In this document: in pieces, positions 57,079 to 61,011 of the stretch
How the letters are laid out: each line of letters opens with the position of its first letter
Position numbering within the stretch: the stretch's first letter is position 1
Source of the DNA: Bacteroidales bacterium
GTDB taxonomy: Bacteria > Bacteroidota > Bacteroidia > Bacteroidales > UBA932
Direction of reading: 5' to 3'
NCBI GenBank assembly: GCA_017442315.1
Contig: JAFRZX010000172.1
Span: 1 to 61,011 of the forward strand
DNA: 61,011 nucleotides
Notes under the pieces: model-generated
The model's database searches: none
Told to the model about the DNA's origin: nothing
The model's input: only the letters and a program-made list of their open reading frames with translations
Program-made: the position numbers and the translations under genes

Positions 57079-58254
57079 TCAGAACCACCAACTGTCCCTT
57101 GTGTTTTCCACACGGGATGCTATCGATGGTGAAACCTTTGCCGGAAGATTGGCAAAGAAGTCCAGACCGGTGATTTCTTCAAGTTCCGACACCGTCATGG
57201 CCTGATTCATTACATCGCCGCTGTATGCCTTGTGATCAAACCAGAAAGCACATGCGGTATATCCTCCAGTTGAACCCGTAATGCCTATGGTTCCGTTTTT
57301 CTTGTAGCCTAAAAGAGCCTTGAAATAACCTGTAGGCACTGTAACAGCCTTGCCATCATTATCGTATGCATATGATTTGCTGCCTTCTACCGAGCATCCT
57401 GTAACGACATAAAGAGTGTCCAGTGCACGAGCCCAGTCACGCACACGTCCTTCAAGAGAAGCCCATGCGTTCTGATTAAGTTCTCCTTTCTGAGGTGTCA
57501 TATTGGTCCCGTAGAATGTCTGCACATTGGACTTGTAACTGAGCCTGTCTGCAGAAGGAAGCTGATGACCACGGTCATATCCACCACTAAAGCCCTTATA
57601 TAGCACCGGTTGCATATCTCTCGGAAGCTTAGGGTCCAGTCCCCACTGATTGGTCCTGCTGCCGGAACCGACCAATGATTCGTTAAGAGGATACGCCACC
57701 CAGATAGCAACAAGTGCATCAGGATCCCAGTCATACGACCAGCTGCGCATGTATTTTCCACCGATGTCAGCATAATGGGTAAAGAACATGCGGTTATCTG
57801 ACGTATTTATTGCCGGAAGTTCAAGCCAACCGGCATATGGATCTTCTCCGGCCTGCCCACCGGGATTTACCGGAACTCCTTGTCCCTGCACAAGGCTGCA
57901 CTCTGACTTATAATTTCCACTGCGCGCAATGACCGTCAGGCTTCTGCCCTCCTTGTCTTCATTCATTTCGTACCTGAGGAAAACATCTCCTCTGTCCTTG
58001 CTTCCAGACGTCTCGCTTAATGTTGCCCACGGAGAAGTGTCCTGACCGAAATCCAGTTCAAGCGTCCACTTCCCGTCAGTCTGCACAGATACGAATACAG
58101 AACCTCCGTCATTATTAACCTGGGACTTTGACAGGGAGACCGTCACAGGAGCATACACCGATGTCTGTTCCGGTTTATCACAAGAGACAAAAAACAAGGA
58201 GCAGACTGTCGTCACGACAGCTGCAACCTTGAATATCTGAAGATTTTTCATCAT
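57079..58254 (-). CDS. BACON plus DNA/RNA non-specific endonuclease lipoprotein
   Basis: A 391-residue lipoprotein (LFFVSCDKPE). The first 115 residues form a BACON-like domain ('SLSKSQVNNDGGSVFVSVQTDG', 'WATLSETSG', 'LTVIARSGNYKSE'). A Pro/Gly linker leads to the beta-beta-alpha metal nuclease of the NucA/EndoG family (about 150-385): 'YDRGHQLPSADR' with the catalytic His, 'FYGTNMTPQKGELNQNAWASLE' with the Mg-binding Asn, and 'LYVVTG'. These enzymes cut DNA and RNA of any sequence. The BACON module, usual on glycan-active surface proteins, suggests placement at the cell surface. It is the second gene of the operon. Confidence 0.93.
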   Translation of the reverse strand: MMKNLQIFKVAAVVTTVCSLFFVSCDKPEQTSVYAPVTVSLSKSQVNNDGGSVFVSVQTDGKWTLELDFGQDTSPWATLSETSGSKDRGDVFLRYEMNEDKEGRSLTVIARSGNYKSECSLVQGQGVPVNPGGQAGEDPYAGWLELPAINTSDNRMFFTHYADIGGKYMRSWSYDWDPDALVAIWVAYPLNESLVGSGSRTNQWGLDPKLPRDMQPVLYKGFSGGYDRGHQLPSADRLSYKSNVQTFYGTNMTPQKGELNQNAWASLEGRVRDWARALDTLYVVTGCSVEGSKSYAYDNDGKAVTVPTGYFKALLGYKKNGTIGITGSTGGYTACAFWFDHKAYSGDVMNQAMTVSELEEITGLDFFANLPAKVSPSIASRVENTRDSWWF

Positions 58255-58267
58255 TCTCTTTTAGAGC

Positions 58268-58304
58268 ATCAAAGGGCCCGGCTTCCAAAGCCGTTCCCTT
58301 TGAT
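58268..58304 (-). terminator. Strong intra-operon hairpin after the OB-domain lipoprotein gene
   Basis: A 9-bp outer stem ATCAAAGGG / CCCTTTGAT and a 6-bp inner stem CGGCTT / AAGCCG with a small loop lie 19 bases after the stop and 13 bases before the endonuclease ATG. Such a structure may stabilise the first gene's mRNA or stop part of the transcripts. Confidence 0.65.
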
Positions 58305-58323
58305 TGAAACATTTTATATCTTA

Positions 58324-60252
58324 TTATTCTGAAATTGCCGAAAGTCCGATAAAGAGAACGCGGCCATTTGCCGGATCCAAAGTCTCAACCTTCACATCAG
58401 TTGCAGATGAAGATGTCATCTCGACCTCATAATAATCAGCATCTGCCAGGGTGATGGTATATGGTGCATTTCCTGTCGCACCTACATTTGCCTTAGGGCT
58501 GACCGTAGCCAACTCCGTTCCACCTGCAGTGAACTTTACAGTAGCAGTCTTACCCTTCCAGGCAACACAATAGAAACCGATCTTTGAAGTTCCGGCAGGA
58601 ACATGAAGAGTTGCATCACCTACTTTTGAAATTGTTCCCAACTTCAGGAGATTTGCCACAGCCACACCGTTCACTGTCGCAGTCTGGCAGTTGTTTCCTG
58701 TACCGGTATTGTCATATGCATTGGTTCCCAATGTCCATGTAATTCCCTGAGGATCATAGTCGCCTGCCTCTCCTGTATTTCCGCCGCCGGTTCCAGGAGT
58801 CTCAGGAGCTTCAGTTGCTTCTCCTTGCAGATAAAGAGCAGGATAAACGCCTCTTACATCCGGATATGCACCGTATGAATTATAGTTTGTATCAAACTGC
58901 AGGGACTTGTTCATCTCTACATTTGTAATGACAACTGTTCCATCTGTCTGCGGCTCAACTGTGAAGACATGACCGGAAGTCGGATTCGCATCCAGATTGA
59001 AACTATTGTAAGTTCCTTTCATGTAGAGATACCTTCCATCAGACTGTCTGATAGTATAGCCACCGTCAACCTGAGTGAAAGTAAAGGCATTAGCTCCCTC
59101 TGTCTTGATAACGCCGTTCTCATCTGTCACAGATGCAACCTGAAGATATCCATAATCTCCCGAAACAGGAGTTGCAGCTGACGAATTTGCAACAATTGCA
59201 TATGCCTTGCCGCTTTCAACAGATGTCGCCTTGGTAAACTCATACCATCCGCCAGTCACAGGAGGATTCTCACCGCCACCGGTAGATCCTGCCTCAAACT
59301 TCTCGATATATGCATCTACCATCTCGTGCTTTGTAGCTCCTGTTTCCGAATTAGTATAAAGCATGTACTTTCCTCTTACTGTAACAGTACCGCCTTTCTT
59401 TACTACACTTGCCCACTCTGATGCATTGTTGACTGTCCAAACGACAACCGTTGCAGTACCGTCATTCATGTCAAAGCTGCAGTATGTAGCGTTTACATTT
59501 GTAGTAACTTCTCCTACAAGTCTGTAGGTAGTGGTTGGGTCTGCCTTCTGGATGAATTCAGCACATGTGATCTGCTCAACATCATCAGGATTTTCCTCCT
59601 GACCAGCTGTGAATGATTCGATGATGGCATCAACAACCTCATGCTGGCTCTTGCTTTCATAATAAAGGTACTTACCCTTCAGAACTACTGTACCGCCGTT
59701 CTTGATCTTGTCTACCCACTCAGCCTTGCTTTCCTCAGTAACAGAGTACACATAGATCTTTCCTGTCGCATCCGTAAGGTCAAAGCTGCACCACTGGGCA
59801 TTGAAACCTGACACGACACCCTCAAGCCTGTAATAGTTCTCTGTATCAGCCATTTCAATGAACTCCTGGACAGTCACAGCATCAACTCCGCCTGTATCTC
59901 CATCCGGTCCTGCCTGATTTACAACAAGTGTAGCGAAGTCAGTACCGATGGTGAACTTGATCTTTGCAGTACGGTTACCTTTCTCATTCTTGGTAACAGT
60001 CACGCGGAGCACCTGCTCCTGAGACGAGCCTTCACCTCTTTCCTGAGATACAGCCACCCAGTCCACACTCTTCTCCACCTTCCATTCACGTGTAGCAGTG
60101 AGCCTTATTTCCTGAGAGCCCTCTTCCTGAGAAAACTCCAAAGATGACGGATTAAGCGCTACTTTTGCTGCGCCTAGCTCCTCTTCCTTCTTACAGCCTG
60201 TAAGTACAGCTGCAACCATAAGGATAAATGCGAAAATTTTCTTTGCGTTCAT
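58324..60252 (-). CDS. BACON lipoprotein with two OB-like repeats
   Basis: A 642-residue lipoprotein (MNAKKIFAFILMVAAVLTGC). Order: BACON (about 32-115), then two tandem repeats of about 95 residues. The first is 'VQEFIEMADTENYYRLEGVVSG' to 'GKYLYYESKSQHEVVDAIIESF'; the second is 'CAEFIQKADPTTTYRLVGEVT' to 'GKYMLYTNSETGATKHEMVDAYIEKF'. Each has the 'YRL.G.V......CSFD..D.TG' and 'GG.V...GKY' pattern of OB folds. A beta-trefoil-like segment ('YAIVANS', 'RYLYMKGTYNSF', 'LQFDTNYNSYGAYPD') and a C-terminal sandwich follow. First gene of the operon, with its own promoter. Binding of nucleic acid at the surface is a reasonable but untested role. Confidence 0.8.
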   Translation of the reverse strand: MNAKKIFAFILMVAAVLTGCKKEEELGAAKVALNPSSLEFSQEEGSQEIRLTATREWKVEKSVDWVAVSQERGEGSSQEQVLRVTVTKNEKGNRTAKIKFTIGTDFATLVVNQAGPDGDTGGVDAVTVQEFIEMADTENYYRLEGVVSGFNAQWCSFDLTDATGKIYVYSVTEESKAEWVDKIKNGGTVVLKGKYLYYESKSQHEVVDAIIESFTAGQEENPDDVEQITCAEFIQKADPTTTYRLVGEVTTNVNATYCSFDMNDGTATVVVWTVNNASEWASVVKKGGTVTVRGKYMLYTNSETGATKHEMVDAYIEKFEAGSTGGGENPPVTGGWYEFTKATSVESGKAYAIVANSSAATPVSGDYGYLQVASVTDENGVIKTEGANAFTFTQVDGGYTIRQSDGRYLYMKGTYNSFNLDANPTSGHVFTVEPQTDGTVVITNVEMNKSLQFDTNYNSYGAYPDVRGVYPALYLQGEATEAPETPGTGGGNTGEAGDYDPQGITWTLGTNAYDNTGTGNNCQTATVNGVAVANLLKLGTISKVGDATLHVPAGTSKIGFYCVAWKGKTATVKFTAGGTELATVSPKANVGATGNAPYTITLADADYYEVEMTSSSATDVKVETLDPANGRVLFIGLSAISE

Positions 60253-60303
60253 AATCTTTGTCTATTGTTAATACTTATCTATCATCTGATTCTCTTGAAC
60301 TCG

Positions 60304-60335
60304 CAAATATAATAATCTGTCATCACATTTGCAAC
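60304..60335 (-). promoter_or_regulatory. Promoter of the nuclease/TonB operon
   Basis: On the minus strand GTTG (60332-60335) and TATATTTG (60304-60311) are 20 bases apart, a near-complete match to the Bacteroides pattern TTTG, 19-21 bases, TAnnTTTG. The leader to the ATG at 60252 would be about 45 bases. Confidence 0.65.
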
Positions 60336-60351
60336 AGAACAAATCCTTAGG

Positions 60352-60472
60352 GAAGCTGTTTAAGCTCTGATTTTTTGAAAAGGATAGCAAGAGCTATCTG
60401 ACTGAAAAAAGAAAGGAAATATATACCAGACAGAGCTGCAAAGGAATCTTTGAGAAAATTTCAAACAGCTTC
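60352..60472. repeat. MITE-like element with 10-bp inverted ends
   Basis: GAAGCTGTTT at 60352-60361 and AAACAGCTTC at 60463-60472 are perfect inverted repeats bounding about 121 bases of AT-rich, non-coding DNA. It lies just upstream of the operon promoter. A third copy of the arm is at 57052. Target-site duplications are not obvious. Confidence 0.45.
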
Positions 60473-60829
60473 TAAATCAAGTAGTGCCAATAAACGAAGC
60501 AGCGCCACAACGGGCGCCGCCTCAAAAAAAAAGACAAGTATGTAGAATTTTCAAAGATTCTGATGCAAAGGTAATAAGCTCTATCCGTGTACTCAAAAAG
60601 TATACGTTTAATTTCCGGAACCAGCCTCAGAGCCGCATACAAAGCAGACTCACCTACGGGATTTTGTCGGTTTTCTTTAAGAAACCATTTAAATTTTTCC
60701 TCTTTTCCTCGTCAGATATCCCCGCCATCTTCCGCTGAAAACAGAAAAAAATGCCTGTCGGTCCAGACATCAGGACCGTTGGCAAATCCCTAACGTAATG
60801 GAACGGATACAGAACCTTTATTACACAAA
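60473..60829. other. Intergenic DNA with no supported gene
   Basis: Short open frames exist on both strands but none has a convincing start, ribosome site or family. On the minus strand a 70-codon frame without ATG includes 'GESALYAALRLVPEIKRILFEYT', which looks protein-like and may be a remnant. There is one GC-rich hairpin near 60500-60520 and a run of nine A after it. Confidence 0.5.
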
Positions 60830-60855
60830 GAAGCCGACCCTTTCGGATCGGCTTC
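60830..60855 (-). terminator. Terminator of the right-edge gene
   Basis: An 8-bp stem GAAGCCGA / TCGGCTTC, continued after a mismatch by CC/GG around a TTTC loop, sits 28 bases after the stop of the partial gene. The following minus-strand sequence is TTTGTGTAAT, moderately T-rich. Confidence 0.65.
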
Positions 60856-60883
60856 ATTTGAACAATATCTTATATCTGAGGGA

Positions 60884-61011
60884 TTATTCTCCCATGAGCT
60901 GATGACCGGAGATCATGATATAATTATATCCGAAATTTCCTATTGGAGAATACATGCTGCCAGAACCTTGGTAACTATAATGGAACTCAATGAAGCTCTT
61001 GTCGGCAGCGA
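60884..61011 (-). CDS. C-terminus of an unidentified protein, partial
   Basis: The minus strand is open from the window edge to a TAA at 60884-60886, giving 41 residues that include 'DKSFIEFHYSYQGSG' and end 'YNYIMISGHQLMGE'. A terminator hairpin follows at the expected distance, which supports a real gene end. The segment is too short to assign to a family. Aromatic-rich alternating residues suggest beta strands. Confidence 0.5.
   Translation of the reverse strand, partial: AADKSFIEFHYSYQGSGSMYSPIGNFGYNYIMISGHQLMGE

Noticed and set aside
60484-60793. Two plus-strand open frames of 68-84 codons
   Set aside because: No ribosome site, no signal peptide or motif, low-complexity Ser/Phe/Lys composition, and overlap with each other; treated as chance frames or repeat DNA.

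Overview
The window comes from a member of the Bacteroidales (Bacteroidota). Evidence is the SusC/SusD pair, a FecR-type anti-sigma factor and a Bacteroidetes-type ECF sigma factor, many lipoproteins carrying BACON domains, Mfa/FimA-like fimbrillins, and promoter boxes of the Bacteroides type (TAnnTTTG at -7). Base composition is moderate. I cannot name the genus. Almost every gene product is exported or sits in the envelope.

Region 1 (1-13.0 kb): the window opens inside a calcium P-type ATPase. A type V fimbrial operon follows (2.8-11.4 kb, + strand): a DUF3575-type protein, a DUF5119-type lipoprotein, three fimbrillin-like proteins and a large beta-helix surface protein. The first gene is broken by one base at a run of nine C, directly after its signal peptide, so it looks like a phase-variable switch seen in the off state. 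Two small minus-strand genes of unknown role overlap each other at 11.4-13.0 kb.

Region 2 (13.1-46.6 kb): a locus for high-mannose N-glycans. On the minus strand, from 38.3 kb leftward, lie fecR, susC, susD, then three successive pairs of a GH18-fold protein and a LamG lipoprotein, then a CotH-type protein. Beyond a terminator and a GC-rich repeat island come the ECF sigma factor and a GH97. Divergent on the + strand are a GH92-GH125 fusion, a second GH92, a ROK sugar kinase and mannose-6-phosphate isomerase. Further left on the + strand are gpmI, a GH130 mannoside phosphorylase and a third GH92. Read together: surface GH18 enzymes release the glycan by cutting the chitobiose core, SusCD imports it, GH97 may remove capping glucose, GH92 and GH125 remove alpha-mannose, GH130 phosphorolyses Man-beta-1,4-GlcNAc, and the kinase with the isomerase feeds mannose to fructose-6-phosphate.

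Region 3 (46.6-60.3 kb, minus strand): a tight seven-gene operon. It begins with a BACON lipoprotein carrying two OB-like repeats, then a DNA/RNA non-specific endonuclease, an endonuclease/exonuclease/phosphatase-family protein, a TonB-dependent receptor without a SusD partner, a DUF5689 lipoprotein, an M3 peptidase and a GH2 beta-galactosidase. I read its first five genes as a candidate outer-membrane system for capture, cutting and uptake of extracellular nucleic acid. This is the best candidate here for a poorly described system. The right end holds repeat-like intergenic DNA and the C-terminus of one more minus-strand gene.

A recurring feature is a strong hairpin just after a surface-lipoprotein or pilin gene inside an operon (6.25, 23.0, 26.5, 28.25 and 58.3 kb). 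These may set unequal product levels within operons.
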